Below, one piece after another: positions 18,001 to 25,186 of a stretch of 33,193 bases of DNA (its first letter is position 1; each line of letters opens with the position of its first letter). A program made the translations under genes and the position numbers. The notes under the pieces were generated by a model that saw only the letters and a program-made list of their open reading frames with translations, did not search any database and had not been told where the DNA came from. The DNA lies in the NCBI GenBank assembly GCA_016935615.1, contig JAFGQO010000132.1:1-33193 (forward strand). The letters are read 5' to 3'. This DNA comes from Bacteroidales bacterium. Lineage in GTDB: Bacteria > Bacteroidota > Bacteroidia > Bacteroidales > UBA10428.

Positions 18001-18536
18001 AGGTTTCAGTTACCTTTTATGAGCAACCACAGGAGGCAATAGCCGGTGAAGACCAGGATCTGGATTACACATTTAGCACAACACTGAATGCTCAACCGCC
18101 TGATGTTGGAGTCGGACATTGGCAGTTTGTATCAGGTTCCGGATCGTTTGAAGATGCTGCATTACATAATACCAGAGTTGATTTTACGGAGGTTGGAACT
18201 TATGAACTTAGCTGGACTGTCATTAATGGCACATGCGATCCTGTCAGTAATTCCATACTGATCGTTGTAAACGATCTTGCCATTTTTAACGGATTTTCAC
18301 CTAACGGAGACGGAGTAAATGATGAGTTTATTCTCAATATGAGTGGACTGAATCAGGCAAAACTGATCATACTGGATCGATGGGGTGGTGTTATATATGA
18401 GACAAATGGTACAGATGAATTGATCTGGAACGGAGAAAATAAAAACGGAAAAATTGTTCCTGTCGGCACTTACTTCTATGTAATCAGAGAGGAAGGTCTG
18501 CCTGACAGGAAAGGTTATGTTGAACTGCGTAAATGA
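15018..18536 (+). CDS. Repeat adhesin with T9SS type-B (gliding motility-associated) C-terminal domain
   Basis: 1172 residues, start TTG with AAGGAA upstream. Signal peptide about 1-23 (ends AISQ). The N-terminal module contains PGDKVILMQMTG, recurrent in large Bacteroidota surface proteins. A glycine-rich block follows (about 232-390: runs of GG and GGGGG with two conserved Cys before it), then four divergent repeats of about 95 residues (445-830), a linker domain, two PKD/REJ-like repeats of about 80 residues (925-1086), and a terminal domain beginning FNGFSPNGDGVNDEF (1090 on) and ending KGYVELRK. The last part is the type-B T9SS sorting domain (TIGR04131), so the protein is exported across the outer membrane and held at or released from the surface. 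Adhesion is inferred from architecture. The stop overlaps the PorP/SprF start (ATGA), matching the known pairing of such substrates with SprF-like proteins. GGA-rich coding DNA makes part of the gene (15.7-16.3 kb) unusually G-rich for the window. Confidence 0.92.
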   Translation: MKLLKKFLAYIFLLSISHSAISQVNPIGGIMNKYYEVNTVADDHIDLTAAPGDLHPGDKVILMQMTGVEVLPGGDFPTTNLTWSTFRNGGRFEMLAVRSVDGVRVEFTVTINSSKFTGAEKIQLVKIYEANYATVTSSYPVLAQAWNGTTGGVIALVIFKKLTLDDDIIASNAGFLGALPEPSFVGGCRENITDTLYFDDSVNGIAGKKGEGIIMSSFGSVYTKGTGAVINGGGGGLGKYAGGAGGSHYGIGGNGGNQRTECTTYKNAIGGLALTTSFYGFNSNRVTMGGGGGSSVQDANHTATKGGNGGGIVIVMTDTLENNNNSGIYALGESVGGLATAGAGGGGAGGGILLDVNVFTGPNDLHLDVHGGNGGSTGDSLTGAGGGGGGGIIWYSGPSLPGNVTYNISRGEGGEAEELDLEGLNGDPGSTLANLQLPLNGFLFNTIDGPDTICEGQKPHLIKGSMPRSKSVSYIYEWLQSNDDSSWIPASGTGDMLSFQPDEITNTTYYTRVILDTLTDDPFTPPEKYVYDTAFSIEVFVFPSILNNTIAVHDTLCSGQSPPFTLTGSDVSGGDGYYSYNWYSGEDGIIDWGNSISADSILIEGDLDETTYYARVVTSHKVCIDTSNIDSITVLEPISNNIFLPIADTAICEYTDAGVVKATTFAQLGGGDGTYSFAWMESSNDEDYSVIAGAVGTDYPAGILAENMYYKRIVYSGTDAVCKDTTSPSFFVEVYNSISDNSITGSATQYVCYNSEKQLTGSNPSGGSGSYAYNWEEWVDGSGWQPASGSHTNIHFTSPPLGDTVSYRRFVSSGQYAQCKDTSSAVLIDINPLPTGDIAESIDTLCAGDILTVHYSLSGNRPWSMTVGGGNINHTETNISDPEGDFSFAASESASIRVLEIVDDSLCQADETGFVNAVELTAFEVPVADAGDDVETCGLTAALSASPSAGSGLWSGGNAVFDDPISSNTNVIVDEYNVYNFVWTETNWNCIDEDEVSVTFYEQPQEAIAGEDQDLDYTFSTTLNAQPPDVGVGHWQFVSGSGSFEDAALHNTRVDFTEVGTYELSWTVINGTCDPVSNSILIVVNDLAIFNGFSPNGDGVNDEFILNMSGLNQAKLIILDRWGGVIYETNGTDELIWNGENKNGKIVPVGTYFYVIREEGLPDRKGYVELRK
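15711..16188 (+). repeat. Glycine-rich low-complexity segment of the adhesin gene
   Basis: Codons GGA, GGC and GGG dominate, giving several protein runs of GG to GGGGGG separated by short polar stretches (about residues 232-390). It is in frame throughout, so it is a coding feature and not an assembly artefact, though runs such as GGAGGAGGAGGA are possible slippage sites. Confidence 0.75.
16350..17507 (+). repeat. Four tandem ~95-residue repeats in the adhesin
   Basis: Units begin at about residues 445, 546, 639 and 737 (spacing 101, 93, 98). Shared pattern: N.I....DT.C near the start, then a GG(D/S)G.Y.Y.W strand, a W or acidic loop, a TYY.R.V.S strand, and a closing C.DTS....I.V. The two Cys per unit may form a disulfide. 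Identity between units is low, so the duplication is old. The fold is probably Ig-like. Confidence 0.7.
17790..18272 (+). repeat. Two tandem ~80-residue PKD/REJ-like repeats in the adhesin
   Basis: Units start at residues 925 and 1004. Both read roughly AG.D.......L.A.P..G.G.W..G.G.F.D....NT.V......Y...WT..N..C. They lie directly before the sorting domain and probably act as a stalk. Confidence 0.7.
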
Positions 18537-19450
18537 TTCTAAGAATAAAAATATTAGCTTTTTTACTATTCTGTTTCTGTATACTTGAAGTGAATGCGCA
18601 GCAAACAGCGGAAGTATCGTTATTCGATCAGAATCTTACATACCTGAATCCGGCGGCGACCGGAAACCAGGAAGCACTTGCGCTCAGTTTTTTTTATCGC
18701 AACAACTGGACAGGTATGGACGGCGCGCCTTCCACACAATTTGTCAGTGTGCATGCTCCTCTGAAAAACCCCAAAGTTGCACTTGGAGTGATGCTTGAAC
18801 ACGAGAGTATTGGCATTACAAATTATACTGGCATATACTTTAATTATGCCTACAGATTCAATCTCGGCCCCGGTAAATTATCTTTGGGTTTAAAGCTGGG
18901 ATTGAATAGCGGATCACAAAAATATATTGATCTGCGTGAAGATGACGATCAGGCATTTAATGAAAATAACAGAACATTTTTTGTTCCCGATGCCGGGTTT
19001 GGTGCTTTGTATTATTCCGATATGTATTGGGTAAGTTTTTCCATACCCCGGTTTTTTGGTTATAAGAGCGATGCTTCCGGAAAATACAAGATGTCGCATG
19101 ATATTTCAGAATATGAATACCATTTTGCCGGTGGGGGTAAAATAGCCCTGCCTAATGAATTTAGTGTTGAACCTTCAGTACAATTAGTATTTAGTACGGC
19201 GTATCCTTTTAGTTTTTCTGTAAATGCTATGGGGTTGTATAAGAATAGTTACAAAGCCGGACTGGGATACAGGTATAAGGAAGCTTTTATAATTATGATA
19301 GGGTACAACTTAACCAGACAATTTTCATTAGGATATAGTTATGATATTAATATAGGCAGCCTGTCAGATTATACATCCGGCTCTCATGAGGTAAATATTC
19401 AGTATAAATTCGGATACAAAGTAAATGCATCAAATCCCAGGGGATTTTAA
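18533..19450 (+). CDS. PorP/SprF family type IX secretion membrane protein
   Basis: 305 residues with a signal peptide (about 1-22, ending VNAQQ). The remainder has the PorP/SprF signature: FDQNLTYLNPAATGNQ near the start, SFFYRNNWTGMDGAPSTQ, VALGVMLEHESIGITN, alternating aromatic strands, and a C-terminal strand ending in a glycine/aromatic pattern. It is probably an outer-membrane beta-barrel. Family members are needed for secretion or surface attachment of particular type-B T9SS substrates; SprF serves SprB in Flavobacterium johnsoniae. The ATG overlaps the adhesin stop by 4 nt (ATGA), so translation is coupled and the adhesin is the likely client. The next gene starts 3 nt after the stop. 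The core T9SS genes (porK-N, sov/sprA, porV) are not in the window. Confidence 0.93.
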   Translation: MILRIKILAFLLFCFCILEVNAQQTAEVSLFDQNLTYLNPAATGNQEALALSFFYRNNWTGMDGAPSTQFVSVHAPLKNPKVALGVMLEHESIGITNYTGIYFNYAYRFNLGPGKLSLGLKLGLNSGSQKYIDLREDDDQAFNENNRTFFVPDAGFGALYYSDMYWVSFSIPRFFGYKSDASGKYKMSHDISEYEYHFAGGGKIALPNEFSVEPSVQLVFSTAYPFSFSVNAMGLYKNSYKAGLGYRYKEAFIIMIGYNLTRQFSLGYSYDINIGSLSDYTSGSHEVNIQYKFGYKVNASNPRGF

Positions 19451-19453
19451 GCT

Positions 19454-20878
19454 ATGAAGTCAGTGAGAATCATATTGTTTGTTTTATTAATAATAGCAGG
19501 TCGTTTTGCCGGTGCTCAGACATTCTTCCGGATAGATCGCCTTCCGATTAACACAAATACCTATAGCGAAATGGCTCCTGCAATTTATAAAAATGGCATT
19601 ATATTCAGCTCCAATCGCAAGCAGGATATAATTGTCGTAACAGTTGATCAGGAAGGGGAGTATCTTTATAATCTTTATTTTTCAGTGACAAAAGGTGAAA
19701 AAAAATGGACAAGACCGGAGCCATTTGCAAAAGAATTAATATCCCGTTATCATGAAAGTTCTGTTTCTGTGAGCAGTGATGGGAAGATGCTTTTTTATAC
19801 ATCGACAATTAATGCATCAGGAAAAATAGGTGATGAAATTGGAGGGGATACATTAAATGGTATCATGATTTCTTCAAAAGGTAACGAAGGCTGGTTATCT
19901 CCAAAACAATTCTCTTATAACAGTGAGGAGTACAATGTAGGTTTTCCATGCATAAGTAATGATGGGAACAGGTTGTATTTTTCAGCTCAGAATCCTGATG
20001 GATTTGGCGGTTATGATATATATTATTCGGAAAAAAAGGGGAACAATTGGAGTGAACCGGTGAATGCAGGGAATAAGATTAACACTTCAGGAAATGAAAT
20101 TTTCCCCTTTATTTACCATGATACGAGATTGTATTTTTCATCAGATGGTCGTGAAGGCATGGGGGAGATGGATATTTTTTACAGCGAGCTGCTGGATAAT
20201 GATTGGACTGATGTTGTAAATATGCCTCAACCATTTAATTCAAGATCAGATGATTTTGCTTTTGTTGTCAATGCAGAAATGGATACAGGCTATTTTACAT
20301 CAAATCGAAGAGGGACTGATGATATTTATCAGTTTGTTTCAACATTTCCGAGTTTTGCCGAATGTCCTGAACAGGTTGAGGAAACATATTGTTATGAGTT
20401 TTATGAATCAGGATTAATTAATCTTGATACAACAAGCATGAAATATGAATGGGATTTTGGAGATGGTTCAGTTATCAGACAATCGAGAGTTGTTCATTGC
20501 TTTGAATCTCCCGGGTATTATCTCGTACAGTTGAATGTGGTTGATACTCTGACCGGTGAGATATCGAAAAGTGAAGCCACGTATGATCTGTTAATTGAAA
20601 AAATGGAACAACCCTATATAATTGTTCCTGACACAGCGTATGTAAATGAGAATATCACTTTTGATGCATCAGAATCGCACATTAAGCAGTTTGCTATTGA
20701 AAACTACTATTGGGATTTTGGAGATGGTGCGATGGAAAGTACAAATGAAGCTGAACATAGTTATGATAAACCCGGAATTTACATAGTCAGACTTGGTTTG
20801 ACCGGGAAAAACAGTAATGAACCTGATAAAATTCAGAAAGCTTGCGCAAACAAAAAAATTGTAATAGTGAATAGGTGA
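19454..20878 (+). CDS. Exported PD40 propeller protein with two PKD domains, no OmpA domain
   Basis: 474 residues. Signal peptide about 1-21 (ends GAQ). Residues about 30-295 contain PD40/TolB-like blades with the pattern G..(I/L)(Y/F)FSS....GG.DIYYSE (for example at SAQNPDGFGGYDIYYSE and SSDGREGMGEMDIFYSE). Two PKD domains follow, each with YEWDFGDGS or YYWDFGDGA and a HxYxxPGxYxVxL closing strand (about 315-385 and 390-465). It ends at VNR, where comparable proteins in PorP/SprF neighbourhoods (PorE-like) usually continue into an OmpA peptidoglycan-binding domain; no such frame follows in the next 100 nt. It starts 3 nt after the SprF-like gene, so it belongs to the same operon and probably to the same envelope complex (inference). 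The product should be periplasmic or outer-membrane associated. Confidence 0.87.
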   Translation: MKSVRIILFVLLIIAGRFAGAQTFFRIDRLPINTNTYSEMAPAIYKNGIIFSSNRKQDIIVVTVDQEGEYLYNLYFSVTKGEKKWTRPEPFAKELISRYHESSVSVSSDGKMLFYTSTINASGKIGDEIGGDTLNGIMISSKGNEGWLSPKQFSYNSEEYNVGFPCISNDGNRLYFSAQNPDGFGGYDIYYSEKKGNNWSEPVNAGNKINTSGNEIFPFIYHDTRLYFSSDGREGMGEMDIFYSELLDNDWTDVVNMPQPFNSRSDDFAFVVNAEMDTGYFTSNRRGTDDIYQFVSTFPSFAECPEQVEETYCYEFYESGLINLDTTSMKYEWDFGDGSVIRQSRVVHCFESPGYYLVQLNVVDTLTGEISKSEATYDLLIEKMEQPYIIVPDTAYVNENITFDASESHIKQFAIENYYWDFGDGAMESTNEAEHSYDKPGIYIVRLGLTGKNSNEPDKIQKACANKKIVIVNR

Positions 20879-20934
20879 TTGAAACAAATAACTTTTTATT
20901 GAAGATTACGTAGATAAAACTTATACTCAATGAT

Positions 20935-20955
20935 GTTGTATATTTGAAATACAAC
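20935..20955. promoter_or_regulatory. Inverted repeat over a -7-like box before the unknown secreted gene
   Basis: GTTGTAT (20935-20941) and ATACAAC (20949-20955) are perfect 7-bp arms around a 7-nt centre. The stretch TATATTTG at 20939-20946, a TAnnTTTG match, lies across the left arm and centre. No TTG lies at the right upstream distance. This could be an operator over a promoter or a short hairpin; no T-tract follows, so a terminator is unlikely. It sits 29 nt before the ATG at 20984. Confidence 0.4.
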
Positions 20956-20983
20956 CGGATATAAAAAATAACTTTCTTAACCA

Positions 20984-21952
20984 ATGAAATATATTTGTTT
21001 TCTTTCAATTATCATGGTCATTTGCTTAGCATCAGTTGGCCAACCTGTTCCGGCTGGTGATGAGAATATACCGTATTTAATGACTTTTGGGAGCAAAGCA
21101 GAAACTTCATGGGGAGATGATGATTTTTCTCAGACTTTCTTTTTCTTAATACCAGAGACTTTTAAAGAACCGGTATTTATACGTGTGTTTGATCCTGATA
21201 CGGGGGGAGATATAGATGAAATAAATGGAATATGGGATACACGCACTATGTTTTCGGTATATGGTGGAAAAGAATGTTATTCGCACAAAGATGCACAGGA
21301 AACCGATCCGAAGGGCAATTACAAAAGTGGTGTTCTCCTTGCTTCTAAAGTATTTGGTGAAAATCCAAAATACAATAATAACTGGTATACATTCGGTCCC
21401 TTTAACCCGACAGAGGGAGAATATGTAGAAAAATTCGGAGGATATGTCATTAAAGTTATTGCTGATGGGGTGGCTGGTAATGATGGCAATTTATATAGGT
21501 ATTTTTTAAGTACCGGCTATTCAGCCAATAAACCGGTTGAAGGAGGGAATGCCTTTGCGTATGAATATTCTTTTCGAATGTATGATAATCCCAATGAAAT
21601 ATCCCATATTTATCCTTATGTTGATGATAGAACAATAACAGTAAAACTTTCTAACTTCGACTGGGATTTTGATGGAGCAATAAGAACAGTATCGGTTGCA
21701 AGAAACAATCAGAGGAGCCCGATATCCGGAGATGACCACTGGATTTCAGATGAATTTAAGATCTTTGATGAAGAAAAAAACACATCCCTGGATATACAGT
21801 TTATTAAAAAGAAAGCACCTCCGGTAATAAATAATAACGTTGTGGTGAATGTCAGGAACCAATACAATGAATTGTTGCCATTTTATGTTATTCCTATTGG
21901 AGGTGTACCAAAATATAAATACGGGATCGGGGCAAACAGAGTAAATCCATGA
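20984..21952 (+). CDS. Exported protein of unknown function, coupled to the SpoIIE sensor
   Basis: 322 residues that I cannot place in a named family. A signal peptide is clear (about 1-19, ending SVGQ-PVPAG). The mature part is rich in aromatic, Gly and Asp residues with short alternating strands, suggesting one or two beta-sandwich domains. Notable segments are YLMTFGSKAETSWGDDD, IRVFDPDTGGDIDEING (an acidic loop that could bind a divalent cation), NWYTFGPFNPTEGEY and LSNFDWDFDG. There is no T9SS C-terminal domain and only one Cys (in ECYSHKDA) in the mature chain. The stop overlaps the start of the propeller-SpoIIE gene (ATGA at 21949-21952), so the two are translationally coupled. A role as a ligand-binding or accessory subunit of that sensor is inferred from this coupling alone. 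A candidate regulatory repeat at 20935-20955 precedes the gene, separating it from the PKD gene by 105 nt. Confidence 0.85.
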   Translation: MKYICFLSIIMVICLASVGQPVPAGDENIPYLMTFGSKAETSWGDDDFSQTFFFLIPETFKEPVFIRVFDPDTGGDIDEINGIWDTRTMFSVYGGKECYSHKDAQETDPKGNYKSGVLLASKVFGENPKYNNNWYTFGPFNPTEGEYVEKFGGYVIKVIADGVAGNDGNLYRYFLSTGYSANKPVEGGNAFAYEYSFRMYDNPNEISHIYPYVDDRTITVKLSNFDWDFDGAIRTVSVARNNQRSPISGDDHWISDEFKIFDEEKNTSLDIQFIKKKAPPVINNNVVVNVRNQYNELLPFYVIPIGGVPKYKYGIGANRVNP

Positions 21953-24900
21953 GTTTATCTTTGAAACTCTTTAATAATATGAGAACCAACCGGGGTAGTA
22001 TCATTTCGCTGTTTATTATTATTTCAATATTCATTTCTTCTATTGGATATTCTCAGAATAACAGATTTAGAAATTTTGGGATTAATGAAGGACTTTGTCA
22101 TCCCTTTGTTTATAACATTATTCAGGATAATAACGGATTTATCTGGTTTGGTACAGGGGAAGGATTATGTCGTTATGACGGAATTGAATTTATATCTTCA
22201 GCAGACTTTGATTCTTTGCCTGTAGATGTTGTTAATATAAGTTATGCTGATAGCCTGGGAAAATTATGGTTTGGGTTTAACAATGGCGAAATATGGTCAT
22301 ACGATGGAAATTACTTCACCCCCTTTTTGTTTGATGAGAGCATGAGTTTGTCCATTTCCGGGATTACACAAAGTTATGAGCACGGAATAATTATTGCAAC
22401 CCAGAATAAAGGATTGTACCGTCTAAATGAAAAAGGAAAACCGGAAGCATTTCATCCGGACTTTTCCAATTACCTGATATCCAGTATTCATGTCAGAGGG
22501 AGTAATCTCTTGCTGGGAACCCGGGAAGGATTATTAATACACGATCTATCGGATACTGAAGACACTGTGCCAAGAAGTGTTGATCAATTGAGTTATATAA
22601 AAATACAATCAATCCATGATGCATACAATGGAAATTCTTTTTGGATTGGTACTGAAGATGCCGGTTTATACCTTTTGACAATATTACAGGATACATTTCA
22701 TCTCAAAAACATTGGACAAGAATTTGGTTTAGACTATGAGAATGTTCAGGATATCGAATTTGATATTGACTCAAATCTCTTGATTTGTACTTTCAGCTCA
22801 GGATTGTTAAAAATCAATTTAGATTCTGAAAATCAGGGTTCTGTTAAATCAATCATCAAATATGATCAGGAGAATGGTTTTTCAACAGATTTTGTTAAAT
22901 GTGTTTTTAAAGACAGAGAGAAAAACATTTGGATTGGCACTTATGGAGAGGGTTTCGCCTTAAAAACAAACCAGCCGTTTGAATTCCTGAATTATGCTCA
23001 AAGTGAATTGGGAAATAATATTGTTTCTCTTGCATTGAATGACAGTATTATTTGGCTTGGAGGGGAGACAGGTGTTTTACAGATAAATAAAAAAACATCC
23101 GGACTACACTATCTGGGTAGTGAATGCATGTTGCCAAGGGACAGGATCACAAGTTTGTATTTCAATCACGAAACCCTTTGGGTAGGCACTGAAAAGCATG
23201 GTGTTTTAAAGAAGGGTGTACGGTCAAAAACGTTCTCATCTTTCCTTTTTGAGAATAATTCCCTTAGCAATTCTGTGAATTATATAACGGGTGATGCAGA
23301 TAATCTGTATGTAGCCACCAAGAATGGAATTTATATTACCAATATTCATTCGGGAGAACGTTACCATTACAACACACTCAAAGGATTGCCGCACAACGAC
23401 ATTAAACATTTGTTTCTTGATTCGGAAAACAGGTTACTTTTTGCCACAAGAACAAATGGAATTTATGAAATAAATGTGAAGGGAGAAGTGGAGGAATTTT
23501 TTACAGTTGGAAAATATGAACTCGATTTTAATTCCATTACGCAGGATGTTAATGGCAATATCTGGATTGGCACATACGGACAGGGAATATTTATTTTAAT
23601 GCCTGATACTATAATGAATCTGACCGTTAAGGATGGCATTAAATCCAACTATTGCTATAGTATTATTTCAGCTGACAGCAATTATATCTGGACAGGACAT
23701 CGTTTAGGAATTAGCAGAATCAATATCAATTCGTTAGCGATTGCAGTTTTTGATTCTGATAACGGGATTTCCGGAGACTGCAATCTCAATTCTACAGCCA
23801 TTGATAGCGACAGAATACTGTATTTTGGCACATCAGAAGGATTAATAACCTATGATGTTATTAAGGGACGGAGAGATCAGCTTGATCCAAAGACAAATAT
23901 TCTTAAAGTGATTATATCAGATAAAGAATATGATTTTCGCGAACCTATCGTATTGCCTTATTCAGCTTACAAGCTAAGAATTGAGTTTATTGGACTTTGT
24001 TATTCCGATCCGGAAGCTGTCACTTATCAGTACAAATTGGAAGGTTATGACCTTGACTGGTCTGAAGTTTCAAGCAACAGATTCGTTATTTATCCACGTA
24101 TTGAAGATGGAGAGTATACATTTTTACTAAAATCGTATGGCAAAAACGGAGTAACTGAATTATCTCCGGTAAGCTTTATCATTAAAGTCAAATTGCCTGT
24201 GTGGAAAACCTGGTGGTTCATCACATTATTAATTATAATTCTGATTCTATCGATAGTAGTTATCATTAAATACAGAGAAAGAAAGCAGAAGCAGATTCAG
24301 GAATATCTTGAACAGCGTCTGGATGAAAGGACCCGTGAAGTTGTCGAACAAAAAGAAGAAATTGAGATCAAGAACAGGGACATTACCGATAGCATTAATT
24401 ATGCACAGCGTATACAATCCAGTATTTTGCCTCCAATTAAAAAGCTTCAACAAAACTTTTCAGGATCATTTATTTTTTATCAACCTCGCGATATTGTCAG
24501 CGGTGATTTCTATTGGTTTGATAAAATCAATAACAACAAATTCGTAATTGTTTGTGCTGACAGCACTGGTCATGGAGTACCAGGTGCTTTTATGTCGATG
24601 ATTGGTACCACACTGATTAAAGATATCAGTATTCGTACGGCAGTGAATGCACCTTCAGAAGTTCTCAGAGATCTTGATGCAGAATTGCGCAGTACACTGA
24701 ATCAGAATATTGAAACCAGTTCTGATCAATCAAATGATGGTATGGATATCATTGTATGCGAAATTGATACTAAAACAAATTATCTTAGATATGCATCAGC
24801 CATGAGACCAATGATTGTTTACAGAGGAGGGGAACAAATATATATTAAGGGGAGCAGAAGTTCTGTTGGCGGTCACTATGATAAGGAAGATAAAATTTTT

Positions 24901-25143
24901 AAAGATGAAGGTATTCAGCTTGATAAAGGCGATTTAATCTATATGTTTTCAGATGGTTATCCTGATCAGTTTGGTGGGCCGATTGGTAAGAAATTTAAAA
25001 TGGTAAGATTAAAAAATCTTCTGAAAGACATCCATCAAAAACCGATGGAAGAACAATACGACTATGTGAAAAGCACTTTTAACCTATGGAAAGAAGAATA
25101 TGATCAGGTGGATGATGTATTATTTATGGGGATAAAAATATAA
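21949..25143 (+). CDS. Periplasmic propeller / Y_Y_Y sensor with cytoplasmic SpoIIE (PP2C) phosphatase
   Basis: 1064 residues. A signal anchor (MRTNRGSIISLFIIISIFISS, from residue 11) is followed by repeated propeller blades with the (I/L)W(I/F)GT..(G)G(L/I)...  pattern (two-component-regulator propeller, about 35-690, at least eight blades such as FIWFGTGEGLCRYDG and NIWIGTYGQGIFIL). A Y_Y_Y domain comes next (about 690-748: YKLEGYDLDWSEVSS, then EYTFLLKSYGKNG). The single membrane span is at about 755-774, a Lys/Glu/Arg-rich coiled coil at about 775-825, and the SpoIIE/PP2C domain at about 830-1064. Metal-site Asps are visible in IVSGDFYWF (about 850), DSTGHGVPGAFMS (871), FSDGYPDQFGG (about 1002) and DDVLFMGIKI near the end, so catalysis should be intact. 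The usual substrate is a phosphoserine anti-anti-sigma-like protein or another regulator; none is encoded nearby. The start may be 21949 (overlapping the previous stop) or 21979. Confidence 0.93.
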   Translation: MSLSLKLFNNMRTNRGSIISLFIIISIFISSIGYSQNNRFRNFGINEGLCHPFVYNIIQDNNGFIWFGTGEGLCRYDGIEFISSADFDSLPVDVVNISYADSLGKLWFGFNNGEIWSYDGNYFTPFLFDESMSLSISGITQSYEHGIIIATQNKGLYRLNEKGKPEAFHPDFSNYLISSIHVRGSNLLLGTREGLLIHDLSDTEDTVPRSVDQLSYIKIQSIHDAYNGNSFWIGTEDAGLYLLTILQDTFHLKNIGQEFGLDYENVQDIEFDIDSNLLICTFSSGLLKINLDSENQGSVKSIIKYDQENGFSTDFVKCVFKDREKNIWIGTYGEGFALKTNQPFEFLNYAQSELGNNIVSLALNDSIIWLGGETGVLQINKKTSGLHYLGSECMLPRDRITSLYFNHETLWVGTEKHGVLKKGVRSKTFSSFLFENNSLSNSVNYITGDADNLYVATKNGIYITNIHSGERYHYNTLKGLPHNDIKHLFLDSENRLLFATRTNGIYEINVKGEVEEFFTVGKYELDFNSITQDVNGNIWIGTYGQGIFILMPDTIMNLTVKDGIKSNYCYSIISADSNYIWTGHRLGISRININSLAIAVFDSDNGISGDCNLNSTAIDSDRILYFGTSEGLITYDVIKGRRDQLDPKTNILKVIISDKEYDFREPIVLPYSAYKLRIEFIGLCYSDPEAVTYQYKLEGYDLDWSEVSSNRFVIYPRIEDGEYTFLLKSYGKNGVTELSPVSFIIKVKLPVWKTWWFITLLIIILILSIVVIIKYRERKQKQIQEYLEQRLDERTREVVEQKEEIEIKNRDITDSINYAQRIQSSILPPIKKLQQNFSGSFIFYQPRDIVSGDFYWFDKINNNKFVIVCADSTGHGVPGAFMSMIGTTLIKDISIRTAVNAPSEVLRDLDAELRSTLNQNIETSSDQSNDGMDIIVCEIDTKTNYLRYASAMRPMIVYRGGEQIYIKGSRSSVGGHYDKEDKIFKDEGIQLDKGDLIYMFSDGYPDQFGGPIGKKFKMVRLKNLLKDIHQKPMEEQYDYVKSTFNLWKEEYDQVDDVLFMGIKI

Positions 25144-25186
25144 AAATTGTTAATGGTGAGGATTGTCTTTTAATTTTGCTGGGTAT

